Assembly (NCBI GenBank): GCA_964464625.1
Contig: CAYXKD010000093.1
Span: forward strand, 1 to 6,719
DNA length: 6,719 bases
From: JAAZIN01 sp964464625
Lineage (GTDB): Bacteria > Bacillota > Dethiobacteria > DTU022
Direction of reading: 5' to 3'
The notes beneath the pieces were generated by a model. It was given only the letters and a program-made list of their open reading frames with translations, was not told where the DNA came from and did no database searches. Both the position numbers and the translations under genes were made by a program. Positions 1 to 6,699 of the stretch are shown here, piece by piece (within the stretch, counting starts at the first letter, position 1; each line of letters opens with the position of its first letter).

Positions 1-1556
1 AGTGAAAACGAGGCCTCCCAGAGGGTCGCTGCTGCACTTTTTAAGGCTCTATTAAATTTACAGCCCGCATCAACTAGCTCGTCCGGTACACGGCTTTCTT
101 TTTCCAGTTGCCTGGAAAATATGGCAAATAGCAAGATGCCTCCACCGACCAGGCCGGCAGCCATGAGAACCCCGGCGGCAGTATAGACTTGCAAACTGCT
201 CTGGTAGGGCAGGATCGTTTTCAACAGTCCGGGAAAAATCCCGAAAAGGATACAGCATGCTGACAGCCCGATAATCGCCGCCTGCATCGGAACATCCAGA
301 GTCTGTTTCAATTTCAATCTCCCTTTGATAAAGCCAAAGTAAACAAATTTGGCAAAGGAGAGAGCGGTCCCCACACTTGCGATTTGTAAAACCCAAAAAA
401 TTAGTGGCAAATCATGGGTGCCGTTTTTGAGCAGAAACTTGCTGACATAGCCGTTAAAGGGAGGCATCCCGGCAATGGAAAGCGCCCCGATCAGCGCGCC
501 TGTCGCAGCAATGGGAATGACTTTCCACAAAGGCGGACCCTCTTTCCCAGGTTCCGGGTGGCGCAGTTCATGGATATTTTCGCTTCCCGTAGAGAGGAGC
601 ACCGCACCGGCGCTCATGAACAGCAAAGCTTTGTAGATCATATGATTTACCAGGTGCAGAAGCCCCCCGTCAACAGAGCAGGCCACTCCCAGTCCCACAC
701 CGGCAACCATGTAGCCGACCTGGCTGATAATATGATAAGACAGAAGGGACCTCAGCCTGCTTTGCATCAGCGCAAAAGCAACGCCGACAAGAGCCATAGC
801 AGCTCCCATCAGGGCAATCCCTTCACCAGGCGGTAATATGCGCGCCACTCCATAGACCCCGGCTTTTGTGCAGAGAGCCGCCAGCAAAACGCTGGAGGGA
901 AAGGAGGCTGCCGGATAACCCCAGGGTACCCAAAGGTGCAAAGGAATAAAGGCGGTTTTGATACCGATTCCGATAATGAAAAATAGAAGGCCTGCCTCCG
1001 GAATGACGAGATCGAAAGAGCCGGTGGCAAAATACTGCAGCACGATGCCCACAGTTACTGAAAAACCTCCAACGAGTTGAAAGATCAGCAGACGGGTGGC
1101 CATTTTAACAGCTTCCGCAGTTTTTTTCAGGTAAACCAGCGCCGCCGCAGCCAGCGACAGCAGTTCCCAGAAAAGAAGAAAGGTAAGATAATTATTCGCA
1201 AATGAAACTCCTATGGCGGCGGCGATAGCCCATATTGAGACGGCCTGCTCAGCCGTATTGGACTGTCTCAGGCCGTACAACAGACCGAAGGAGCCAACAA
1301 GAGTAAAGCCGAAAGCGGCGATTTTCCCGTAAGGATGCAACTTGAAAGTTAAAAATGTTAACCCGCTCCGGGCCAGGGATACCGAATTCAGCAAGGTTTC
1401 ATTTAAAACCCCTGCTCCCGACACAATGTAGAGCGCCACCGCAAAAAGGCTCACCGAATAGAGGAGCACCAACCGGCGCCTCCACCCTTCCGGCAATATA
1501 AACAGGAGCGGTGTAACAAGAACGGGGGCTGCCACGGGTATGAGCAGGAAATTCAT
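1..1556 (-). CDS. Third antiporter-like membrane subunit (proton-conducting transporter family, MrpD/HyfB-like), 3' end off the window
   Basis: The frame is open from an ATG at 1556 to the left edge: 518 codons with no stop, so the gene is cut by the window rather than broken. A TAA lies directly upstream in frame, and an AAGGA-type ribosome-binding site sits 11 bases before the ATG. The protein is hydrophobic with roughly a dozen or more membrane helices. Expected antiporter residues are visible: Glu131 in FWELLS (helix 5), Lys200 in GIGIKTAFIPLHLW (helix 7), Lys231 in CTKAGVYG (helix 8), Lys309 in NHMIYKALLF, and Lys373 in NGYVSKFLL (helix 12). The basic loop is RLRSLLSYHIISQVGYM at 267-283, which diverges from the DLKRRLAYST form in its two relatives. 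After a last visible helix (about 459-480) there is a hydrophilic tail that continues past the edge. It follows the second antiporter gene by 43 bases and probably shares its transcript. The family moves H+ or Na+ across the membrane; the ion is not evident from sequence. Confidence 0.9.
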   Translation of the reverse strand, partial: MNFLLIPVAAPVLVTPLLFILPEGWRRRLVLLYSVSLFAVALYIVSGAGVLNETLLNSVSLARSGLTFLTFKLHPYGKIAAFGFTLVGSFGLLYGLRQSNTAEQAVSIWAIAAAIGVSFANNYLTFLLFWELLSLAAAALVYLKKTAEAVKMATRLLIFQLVGGFSVTVGIVLQYFATGSFDLVIPEAGLLFFIIGIGIKTAFIPLHLWVPWGYPAASFPSSVLLAALCTKAGVYGVARILPPGEGIALMGAAMALVGVAFALMQSRLRSLLSYHIISQVGYMVAGVGLGVACSVDGGLLHLVNHMIYKALLFMSAGAVLLSTGSENIHELRHPEPGKEGPPLWKVIPIAATGALIGALSIAGMPPFNGYVSKFLLKNGTHDLPLIFWVLQIASVGTALSFAKFVYFGFIKGRLKLKQTLDVPMQAAIIGLSACCILFGIFPGLLKTILPYQSSLQVYTAAGVLMAAGLVGGGILLFAIFSRQLEKESRVPDELVDAGCKFNRALKSAAATLWEASFS

Positions 1557-1599
1557 TTAAGATCACTTCCTTGCTTAAATATATTTTTAATTTGCCCGG

Positions 1600-3069
1600 C
1601 TAGAAAAGATATGCCACTACATCTTGAATAAAAGGTACAGTCAGATCCAGTTTGATACCTGCCACAAGGCAAATCAGCGTCAGGAGAATAATCGGCCCCA
1701 GCATGGAGGGAGGGGCCTCCGCACCCGGAAGCCTCTTAAAATTACCGGGCTTGAAAAATGCTGTTATGATGATGGGCACAAAATATCCGGCATTCAGCAA
1801 AGCACTGGTGATCAAAACAACGATTACTGCCGGAAGTTCTACATCAAGGCTGCCGCTCATGAGAAATAGTTTGGAAATAAACCCGTTGGTCGGCAGTATG
1901 CCGATCATGCCGACACTGCAGACGGTAAAAGCCATCATTGTCAGAGGCATTTGCCGCCCTACGCCAGCCAGCTCGCTGATCCTCTCTTTACCGGTAACTG
2001 TGATAATCGCCCCGGCACAGAAAAAGAGGGTGATTTTAAGCAGGGCATGATTGAGCAGGTGCAGCAGCCCCCCGGAAAGGCCCAGGGAGGTGAGCAGGCC
2101 GGCGCCCAGAATGATATAGCTGAGCTGGCTGATTGTCGAGTAGGCCAGACGCCGCTTAAGCACATCCTGTCTCAGGGCGATAATTGAGGCCGCCAGTATG
2201 GTAATGCTGACAAGGATGATCACAAAGAGGCGCAAATTCAAGGCTGAAAGCGCTTCTTTTCCATACACGGAGTACATCACCCTTAATACGCTGAATACTC
2301 CCGATTTAACCACAGCTACGGCATGCAGCAGTGCGCTGACCGGAGTAGGGGCTACCATGGCCGCAGGAAGCCATGCATGCAGCGGCATGATCGCCGCCTT
2401 GACCCCGAAACCAATTATAAAACAGATAAAAATGAGCTGCCATAACAGAGCCTCCTGCCCGGCCGCAGTCTGGACAATGCCCCCGGGCACAAAATTCAAG
2501 GTGCCCGCAGTGCTGTAGGTCATCACCAGGGCGGAAAGAGCGAAAGCGGCGCCCACAAAACTATAGACAATGTAGCGCAAGCCTGCCTGCTGGGCCTCCT
2601 CCGTCCCCGTGTGAATGACAAGGGGATAGGTGAATATGGTCAAGAATTCATAAAAAAGATAAAGAGTAAAAAGGTTGGCGGAAAAAGCGATCCCCATGGT
2701 GGTCCCCAGCGAGAGCAGGAAGTAGACGAAGTAACGGCGGCGATTTTTCTCATGGGCCATGTAACCTGTAGAATATATTACCGTAAAAACCCAGAGAACC
2801 GACGCAAGTGCGCCGAAAAGTGCCGCCAGGGGATCAGCGCGGAAAGCCAGTTCCAAGCCGGGGAGTATGGTTATCAATGAGACAAAGGCCATGCGGCCCT
2901 CAAGAACCTCCGCAAGCAGCATGATAACCATCGCCGCCGTAACTGCCGCAATAAATACAGCCGTGGAGTTGCGCGCTTTGTCTGAACGCTCCGGAAACAA
3001 ACTGAGCAGCAAAGCGCTTCCGATGGGGAATATTACGGCTCCGATGATCAGCTGCGCACCGGTAGGCAT
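1600..3069 (-). CDS. Second antiporter-like membrane subunit, NuoL/MrpA-type proton-conducting transporter
   Basis: A 489-residue polytopic membrane protein of the NuoL/M/N-MrpA/D family. Features resembling the MrpA/NuoL branch are YSTGYM (99-104), followed by the stretch before FYEFLT, and APTPVSALLHAVAVVKSG at 240-257. Candidate ion-path residues are Glu141 (helix 5), Lys224 in GFGVKAAIMPLHAWLP (helix 7), His249 and Lys255 (helix 8), DVLKRRLAYST (302-312), His341 and Lys345 in NHALLK, and Lys400 in NGFISKLFLM (helix 12). Classical MrpA is about 800 residues because MbhD and MbhE domains are fused to its C-terminus. This protein stops after the antiporter domain, and those two domains are separate genes just upstream. 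The ATG at 3069 has an AGGGGG site ten bases before it. A 39-base gap separates it from the MbhE gene. It is expected to work as one of three ion channels of the complex. Assignment to MrpA rather than a second MrpD rests on motif resemblance only. Confidence 0.93.
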   Translation of the reverse strand: MPTGAQLIIGAVIFPIGSALLLSLFPERSDKARNSTAVFIAAVTAAMVIMLLAEVLEGRMAFVSLITILPGLELAFRADPLAALFGALASVLWVFTVIYSTGYMAHEKNRRRYFVYFLLSLGTTMGIAFSANLFTLYLFYEFLTIFTYPLVIHTGTEEAQQAGLRYIVYSFVGAAFALSALVMTYSTAGTLNFVPGGIVQTAAGQEALLWQLIFICFIIGFGVKAAIMPLHAWLPAAMVAPTPVSALLHAVAVVKSGVFSVLRVMYSVYGKEALSALNLRLFVIILVSITILAASIIALRQDVLKRRLAYSTISQLSYIILGAGLLTSLGLSGGLLHLLNHALLKITLFFCAGAIITVTGKERISELAGVGRQMPLTMMAFTVCSVGMIGILPTNGFISKLFLMSGSLDVELPAVIVVLITSALLNAGYFVPIIITAFFKPGNFKRLPGAEAPPSMLGPIILLTLICLVAGIKLDLTVPFIQDVVAYLF

Positions 3070-3108
3070 AGTGGTTCAACCCCCTACAAAAAATAATAAC
3101 AAGATGGG

Positions 3109-3417
3109 CTACTCTTCTTTCTGGCTTTTACCCGCACCCAGAGTCAGCATAATAGCCATGACGGCGGTAAAAAGAACAGTCGTCTCCAGAAGTGTATCGT
3201 AACCGCGATAGTCGAGAATAATGTTTGTGACCATGTTCAAGCCTCCGCTTTCAGCGGGTCCTTGCCAGACATAGCGCTCCCATACTTCATTGATCGTGGG
3301 ATTGTCCAGCCGGCCGTACGGGGGCATCTCCTCCACCGCCACCAGGAACATGAAAAGAATTAGACTGACTAAAACAACCGCAAAGGCCATAAAAAGATGA
3401 TTACGCCACCTCTTCAC
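3109..3417 (-). CDS. mbhE: MbhE-type subunit (equivalent to the end of MrpA)
   Basis: A 102-residue protein with one clear N-terminal membrane helix (about 8-28), a polar stretch rich in Pro, Glu and Trp (29-58), and a second hydrophobic segment at about 78-95. The diagnostic motif is VTNIILDYRGYDTLLETTVL at 63-82, matching the conserved NVxLxDxRGxDTxxE block of MbhE and of the MrpA C-terminus. It starts with GTG at 3417, which overlaps the TGA of the MbhD gene by four bases (GTGA), so translational coupling is likely. In Mbh and Mrp complexes this piece sits beside the MrpA-type antiporter subunit and helps link it to the small subunits. An older name for such genes is sometimes MrpB, but the PGGGFQGG-type motif of true MrpB/MnhB is not present, so that label would be wrong here. 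Confidence 0.85.
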   Translation of the reverse strand: MKRWRNHLFMAFAVVLVSLILFMFLVAVEEMPPYGRLDNPTINEVWERYVWQGPAESGGLNMVTNIILDYRGYDTLLETTVLFTAVMAIMLTLGAGKSQKEE

Positions 3418-3650
3418 TGCGGCCGCCTCCCTACTTTTGTTACTACGGTAATCATGATCACGGTCATTCCTATACCGACAGCCGCCTCGGTAATGGCAAT
3501 ATCAGGTGCATTCAGCTGCTGCCAGATCAAGGCCATTACCAGGCTGTACGCTCCAAAGATGATCACAACGTAAAGCAAATCCTCGAAAAAAAATATGGCA
3601 AGGGCGCTTACAAGCAGAACCATGAAGAGCAGTATGATCAAGGGATTCAT
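3414..3650 (-). CDS. mbhD: MbhD-type subunit (DUF4040; equivalent to the MrpA C-terminal region)
   Basis: A 78-residue, almost entirely membrane-embedded protein with three predicted helices at about 3-21, 24-44 and 54-71. The signature APDIAITEAAVG (48-59) is the hallmark of the MbhD/DUF4040 family, including the conserved Asp50 and Glu55 placed at the membrane. In Mrp antiporters the same domain is fused to MrpA; in archaeal membrane-bound hydrogenases it is a separate subunit, as here. The ATG at 3650 overlaps the TGA of mrpG as ATGA, and its own TGA overlaps the next GTG start, so this gene is tied on both sides into a translationally coupled run. A GAGGAG stretch lies about 12 bases before the ATG. 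Confidence 0.88.
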   Translation of the reverse strand: MNPLIILLFMVLLVSALAIFFFEDLLYVVIIFGAYSLVMALIWQQLNAPDIAITEAAVGIGMTVIMITVVTKVGRRPQ

Positions 3651-3988
3651 CTTTCTTGCTCACTCCTCTCCATAACGTTCTGTTCTGATCCGGCATAGGT
3701 GTCCAGATGAAAGCTTCCCTTGAGCAGATCAATCCCCTGGTTATATGATGTTTTGGCAATGAGATGAGTCATGACCGGGTTGATCATGGCCACAAGGATT
3801 ATGATCAGCACCATCTTTGCTATTGAGGTCATATCACCGATGAGCAGGATCAAGCCCAGGATGATCAGCCAGTTTCCCAGGGTATCGCACTTTCCCAGGG
3901 CATGCATCCGGTTGTAGACATCGGGCATCCTGATCAACCCAATCGCGCTGACCGCAAGAAAGAAGAAACCGCCGCTCATTAACACCAT
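3647..3988 (-). CDS. mrpG: Mrp antiporter subunit G (MrpG/MnhG/PhaG)
   Basis: A small membrane subunit, 113 residues from the first ATG, recognised by AIGLIRMPDVYNRMHALGKC (15-34) with DTLGNW after it, the core of the MnhG/PhaG family, and by INPVMTHLIAKTSYNQG (69-85). Three helices are expected at about 3-18, 38-53 and 56-76, then a charged tail. The ATG at 3988 has only a weak AGAG upstream and gives just 16 residues before GLIR; as I recall family members, about 25 are usual. The open frame extends nine codons upstream to an ATA at 4013-4015, which lies eight bases after a perfect GGGAGG. The true protein is therefore probably 122 residues, beginning (M)ETIKEIAA. There is no other start codon between the in-frame TGA and that ATA. 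MrpG is a structural partner in the E-F-G part of the complex; its C-terminus overlaps the MbhD start. Confidence 0.93.
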   Translation of the reverse strand: MVLMSGGFFFLAVSAIGLIRMPDVYNRMHALGKCDTLGNWLIILGLILLIGDMTSIAKMVLIIILVAMINPVMTHLIAKTSYNQGIDLLKGSFHLDTYAGSEQNVMERSEQER

Positions 3989-4012
3989 CGCCGCAATCTC
4001 TTTTATCGTTTC

Positions 4013-4029
4013 TATTGTATTTTCCTCCC
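4013..4029 (-). promoter_or_regulatory. Ribosome-binding site and probable ATA start of mrpG
   Basis: Read on the minus strand, GGGAGG (4029-4024) is followed by eight bases and then ATA (4015-4013), in frame with mrpG. An in-frame TGA precedes it and no ATG, GTG or TTG lies between. The spacing is ideal for initiation at the ATA and far too long (35 bases) for the first ATG at 3988. The ribosome-binding site itself is clear; use of ATA as a start is inference. Confidence 0.6.
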
Positions 4030-4043
4030 TTCAAGCGGACCCG

Positions 4044-4310
4044 CTAGATGAGCTTTCCTTCACTTAGAAGCTTCAAAACACATATTGTTCCAATAAATGA
4101 ACCGAGAACAAGCACCAGAGCGACATCGATGTAGTGAGGGCTCCCATGCAGGTAGGAATAGATCAGGATAAGGGCCACCACCTCGGAGGTGACAAGGTTG
4201 ATGGAAAGAACCCGATCGATAATCGAAGGACCGATAAAAGCCCGGTAAAGAGCCAGCGCAGCTACGGCAACCAACCCCACGATAAGAAATTGCAAAAAGG
4301 AGTCCAGCAT
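4044..4310 (-). CDS. mrpF: Mrp antiporter subunit F (MrpF/MnhF/PhaF)
   Basis: An 88-residue protein of normal length for the MrpF/MnhF family. It has three helices (about 4-24, 36-52, 60-82) and the two family signatures GPSIIDRVLSINL (27-39), with the conserved Asp32-Arg33 pair, and YIDVALVLVLGSFIGT (60-75), with Asp62. It is one of the small subunits that pack against the large antiporter-like proteins; no catalytic activity of its own is expected. The ATG at 4310 comes one base after the TAA of mrpE, so the genes are almost certainly co-translated. Its TAG is followed by 28 bases that carry the strong ribosome-binding site for mrpG. Confidence 0.95.
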   Translation of the reverse strand: MLDSFLQFLIVGLVAVAALALYRAFIGPSIIDRVLSINLVTSEVVALILIYSYLHGSPHYIDVALVLVLGSFIGTICVLKLLSEGKLI

Positions 4311-4311
4311 C

Positions 4312-4821
4312 TTAACTCTCTTCTCCCTCTATTTTTTTGGCAAGATCATAAAGATACCAGTCCAGCACCCCGCGACCGGCAGAATCAGTTACCGCATGAA
4401 CCACATGATAATCACCGCGCAGGTCAACAGTGATCGTTCCCGGCGTAAGTGTGATGGAATTGGCGTAAAGCACCCGCATGAGATCACGCTTCAAATCATT
4501 GTGCATGATCACCAAGCCGGGCGAGATGGGGAGCTTCGGATTAAGCACGATCATCGCCACCATGATGTTCGCTTTTAGAACCTCCCAGGCCAGGCATAGC
4601 AGGTAATAGATCATCAAGAATAACTGTTTCGGCGTAAATGTTGTCCGCCGGCTGTCTTCACCGATCTTGATCTGGGACCAGACGATAGTCACCACCACGC
4701 TGAGAAGCGCGCCCACCATGAGGTGCTGCCAGTGCAGGCTTGCCGACAGCAGCAGCCAGAACCCCATCACCATGATGAATATGAGAACCCCCCCGAAAAT
4801 ATCTTTTTGATGACCGGCCAA
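4312..4821 (-). CDS. mrpE: Mrp antiporter subunit E (MrpE/MnhE/PhaE)
   Basis: A 169-residue protein with two N-terminal helices (about 10-28 and 32-49), a third hydrophobic segment (65-92) and a soluble C-terminal domain. The family signatures are complete: VLNPKLPISPG (92-102), LYANSITLTPGTITVDL (118-134) and VHAV (141-144). The start is TTG at 4821: GGGAGG at 4836-4831 lies nine bases upstream, and no in-frame ATG occurs near it; the family also begins close to this point. The mrpD stop (TAG at 4841-4839) is 17 bases before the TTG. MrpE is a structural subunit of the Mrp complex, generally needed for full assembly or activity in studied bacteria; its exact role here is not readable from sequence. 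Confidence 0.95.
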   Translation of the reverse strand: MAGHQKDIFGGVLIFIMVMGFWLLLSASLHWQHLMVGALLSVVVTIVWSQIKIGEDSRRTTFTPKQLFLMIYYLLCLAWEVLKANIMVAMIVLNPKLPISPGLVIMHNDLKRDLMRVLYANSITLTPGTITVDLRGDYHVVHAVTDSAGRGVLDWYLYDLAKKIEGEES

Positions 4822-4830
4822 ATTAAGGCA

Positions 4831-4836
4831 CCTCCC
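4831..4836 (-). promoter_or_regulatory. Ribosome-binding site deciding the TTG start of mrpE
   Basis: GGGAGG on the minus strand, nine bases before a TTG at 4821-4819. It decides the otherwise uncertain start of mrpE. Confidence 0.75.
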
Positions 4837-4838
4837 GA

Positions 4839-6329
4839 CTAGCTAAAAAAGTGCAAAACAATTTTTTGCAGGTAATCGTAGGCCAGCACCCCCGCAGTAC
4901 CCAGAACAATGATCAGGGCCGCAGTAACAACTATAGGCAGCTGCATAGAGAAAGGAATCCTCTCTTTCCGAAATACTCTTTCCCCGGAAGCTGTCCCGGC
5001 ACTGGCAAAATAGAACTCCCAAATAATGGGGAAATAGTAAGCCGCATTGAGCAAGCCGCTAAGGACAATGAGAGCAATAAAGTAAGCCTGTGAAGCTTCC
5101 ATGCTGCCCACCGCCAGCAGGTACTTGGAGATAAAGCCCCCCGTCAATGGGATGCCGACCATGGAAAAAGCGGCTACGCTGAATGAGGCCGCCGTCAGTG
5201 GCATCTTAAACCCGACATCCCGAAGCCGGGTTACCTTCTTCTCACCCGTTTGGTAATGAATCGCCCCGGCACAAAGGAAGAGACAGGTCTTCATCAGCGC
5301 ATGGACCACCAGATGAAAGAATGCCGCCACAATTGCCCAGGGAGTCGCCAGACCCAGACCAAGATAGATATAGCCCAGTTGAGCCACTGTAGAATAAGCC
5401 AGGCGCCGCTTCAGATCCAGCTGGACAAAGGCAAAAAATGATCCAAAAAGCATCGCCGACCCGCCCAGGATCATGAGAAGAAAACGGATATTGCTCTGCT
5501 GGTAAAATTCATTGCCGAAAACAATAAAGAAAAGCTTGAACAAGGCGATAATATAAACTTTCACCACCAGGCTGGAGAGGACGGCACTCGATGGAGAGGG
5601 CGCTGATGAGTGAGCGTCAGGCAGCCAGAGATGGAGCGGAAAAAGCGCCGATTTGATGCCGAAGCCGACTACAAAAAGAGTGAGCATGATCCAGATCAGG
5701 TGAGGATAATGCCCCGCATTTTGAGCCAGCACCATCCCGGCAAAACGCATGTTCAGATGACCGGTGATCATATAGAGCATGCCGATAGCCAGAAGGACAA
5801 ACCCCGAGCCGATGGTAGCCAGAATGAGATATTTTAAGCTGGCTTCCGTAGAAGCACGGTCACCCTTGCTAACCACCAGTGCACAGGCGCTGATTCCGAC
5901 AACTTCAATAAAAACATACATGTTAAAAATATCATGTGTTATTACCAGTCCCAGCATTGCCGTCATACAGAGAAGAAATTCCACGTAAAACCATCCACGC
6001 GCTTCTTCGTTAATTTCTTTTTTCAGCGCACGGCAGCTGAAAAGGGCAATTAGGAGGTAAATACCGGTGATCAGTACAGCCATCAATGCTGAGACAGGTT
6101 CAATGGCAATCTCAATCCCCCAGGGGGGATCCCAGTCGGCAACAGCATGATAGATCGCTTCACCGCCGGCCACATATTGTCCGCCAAGGTAAAGAGCCAG
6201 GGCGAAAACTACGCCGCAGACGAGCACTGTCAGCGGAGCGCAGAGCTCTCTTTTCCAGCGCGCAAATACGGGCATGGCAAATGAAGGGATCAGCCCCCCC
6301 AGAATCAAAAACAGAGGCATCTTGGCCAA
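4839..6329 (-). CDS. mrpD: Mrp antiporter subunit D (MrpD, proton-conducting antiporter subunit)
   Basis: A 496-residue membrane protein of normal MrpD length with about 14 helices. Candidate ion-path residues are Glu142 in FIEVVGISAC (helix 5), Lys226 in GFGIKSALFPLHLWLPDAH (helix 7), Lys257 in LSSLVVKVYI (helix 8), LDLKRRLAYSTVAQLGYIY (304-322), His343 and Lys347 in VHALMK, and Lys402 in GGFISKYLL (helix 12). These match the residues shown in Mrp and complex I families to carry protons across the membrane. The TTG at 6329 is chosen because AGGTG ends seven bases upstream; an ATG three codons in is possible but sits 16 bases from that site. It follows mrpC by ten bases and precedes mrpE by 17. 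It is the first of three antiporter-type subunits in the operon and the most conventional of them. Confidence 0.95.
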   Translation of the reverse strand: MAKMPLFLILGGLIPSFAMPVFARWKRELCAPLTVLVCGVVFALALYLGGQYVAGGEAIYHAVADWDPPWGIEIAIEPVSALMAVLITGIYLLIALFSCRALKKEINEEARGWFYVEFLLCMTAMLGLVITHDIFNMYVFIEVVGISACALVVSKGDRASTEASLKYLILATIGSGFVLLAIGMLYMITGHLNMRFAGMVLAQNAGHYPHLIWIMLTLFVVGFGIKSALFPLHLWLPDAHSSAPSPSSAVLSSLVVKVYIIALFKLFFIVFGNEFYQQSNIRFLLMILGGSAMLFGSFFAFVQLDLKRRLAYSTVAQLGYIYLGLGLATPWAIVAAFFHLVVHALMKTCLFLCAGAIHYQTGEKKVTRLRDVGFKMPLTAASFSVAAFSMVGIPLTGGFISKYLLAVGSMEASQAYFIALIVLSGLLNAAYYFPIIWEFYFASAGTASGERVFRKERIPFSMQLPIVVTAALIIVLGTAGVLAYDYLQKIVLHFFS

Positions 6330-6339
6330 GAATATACAC

Positions 6340-6699
6340 CTACCTCATCTTCATAAAATCCGGCGCATTAATCGTCCCGTAGTGAGCAAACATTTTCACA
6401 ATCAACGCCAGGGCAAAAGCAGATGTTGAGAAGCCTACCACAATCCCGGTCAGAATCAACCCCGAGGGTAGGGGATTGATGTAAAGCTCTGCCGGCGCCG
6501 CCGGATCAAGAATGGGCGCAACTCCGCCTTCGATATTTCCAAAAGCGATGTAGAATAAGAATACGGCGCTGGTCATGATGTTCAATCCGATGACTTTTTT
6601 CAGCAGGTTGGGCTGGGTGAGAACGATAACAGTGCCTATGCCGAAGACAATAATTGAAACCAGATACGGGTAGTTTATAATGATTGCTTCCCAGTTCAT
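6340..6699 (-). CDS. mrpC: Mrp antiporter subunit C (MrpC/MnhC, NuoK-like)
   Basis: A 119-residue NuoK/MrpC-like protein with three helices (about 9-27, 34-53, 80-104). Family marks are NLLKKVIGLNIMTSAVFLFY (31-50), APILDP (61-66) and NPLPSGLILTGIVVGFS (75-91). The last block is the usual DPLPQALVLTAIVIG motif with Asp to Asn, Gln-Ala to Ser-Gly and Ala to Gly changes, so it belongs to a divergent branch. The ATG at 6699 overlaps the TGA of the upstream gene (ATGA) and has GGAGG ten bases before it. MrpC forms a tight pair with MrpD in characterised complexes, and mrpD follows here after ten bases. Confidence 0.95.
   Translation of the reverse strand: MNWEAIIINYPYLVSIIVFGIGTVIVLTQPNLLKKVIGLNIMTSAVFLFYIAFGNIEGGVAPILDPAAPAELYINPLPSGLILTGIVVGFSTSAFALALIVKMFAHYGTINAPDFMKMR

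Noticed and set aside
414..836. A 140-codon open frame on the plus strand
   Set aside because: It lies antisense to the third antiporter gene, its translation is polar and low in recognisable motifs, and the minus-strand frame gives a complete family match.
1..1556. Apparent break-up of the left region into small open frames, suggesting a pseudogene
   Set aside because: Translating from the ATG at 1556 gives 518 uninterrupted codons with all family motifs; the gene is simply cut by the window edge.
1557..1599. AT-rich stretch (ttaaatatatttttaa) that might be a promoter or hairpin before the third antiporter
   Set aside because: There is a possible TATATT but no acceptable -35 box at the right distance, and the near-palindrome is short and interrupted. 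A gap of 43 bases within the operon does not require a promoter.
3070..3090. GGTTCAACC dyad beside the ribosome-binding site of the second antiporter
   Set aside because: Four-base arms around a single base cannot form a useful hairpin, and no longer symmetry surrounds them.
3109..3417. Naming the 102-residue gene mrpB
   Set aside because: It carries the NxxLDYRGYDT block of MbhE and lacks the PGGGFQGG-type motif of MrpB/MnhB.
3502..3759. An 85-codon minus-strand frame across the mrpG/mbhD junction
   Set aside because: It is out of frame with two clearly recognised genes, and its translation shows no domain.
3834..4034. A 66-codon minus-strand frame opening just at the GGGAGG before mrpG
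   Set aside because: It overlaps mrpG in another frame, its predicted start lies on top of the ribosome-binding site, and the product resembles no membrane subunit.
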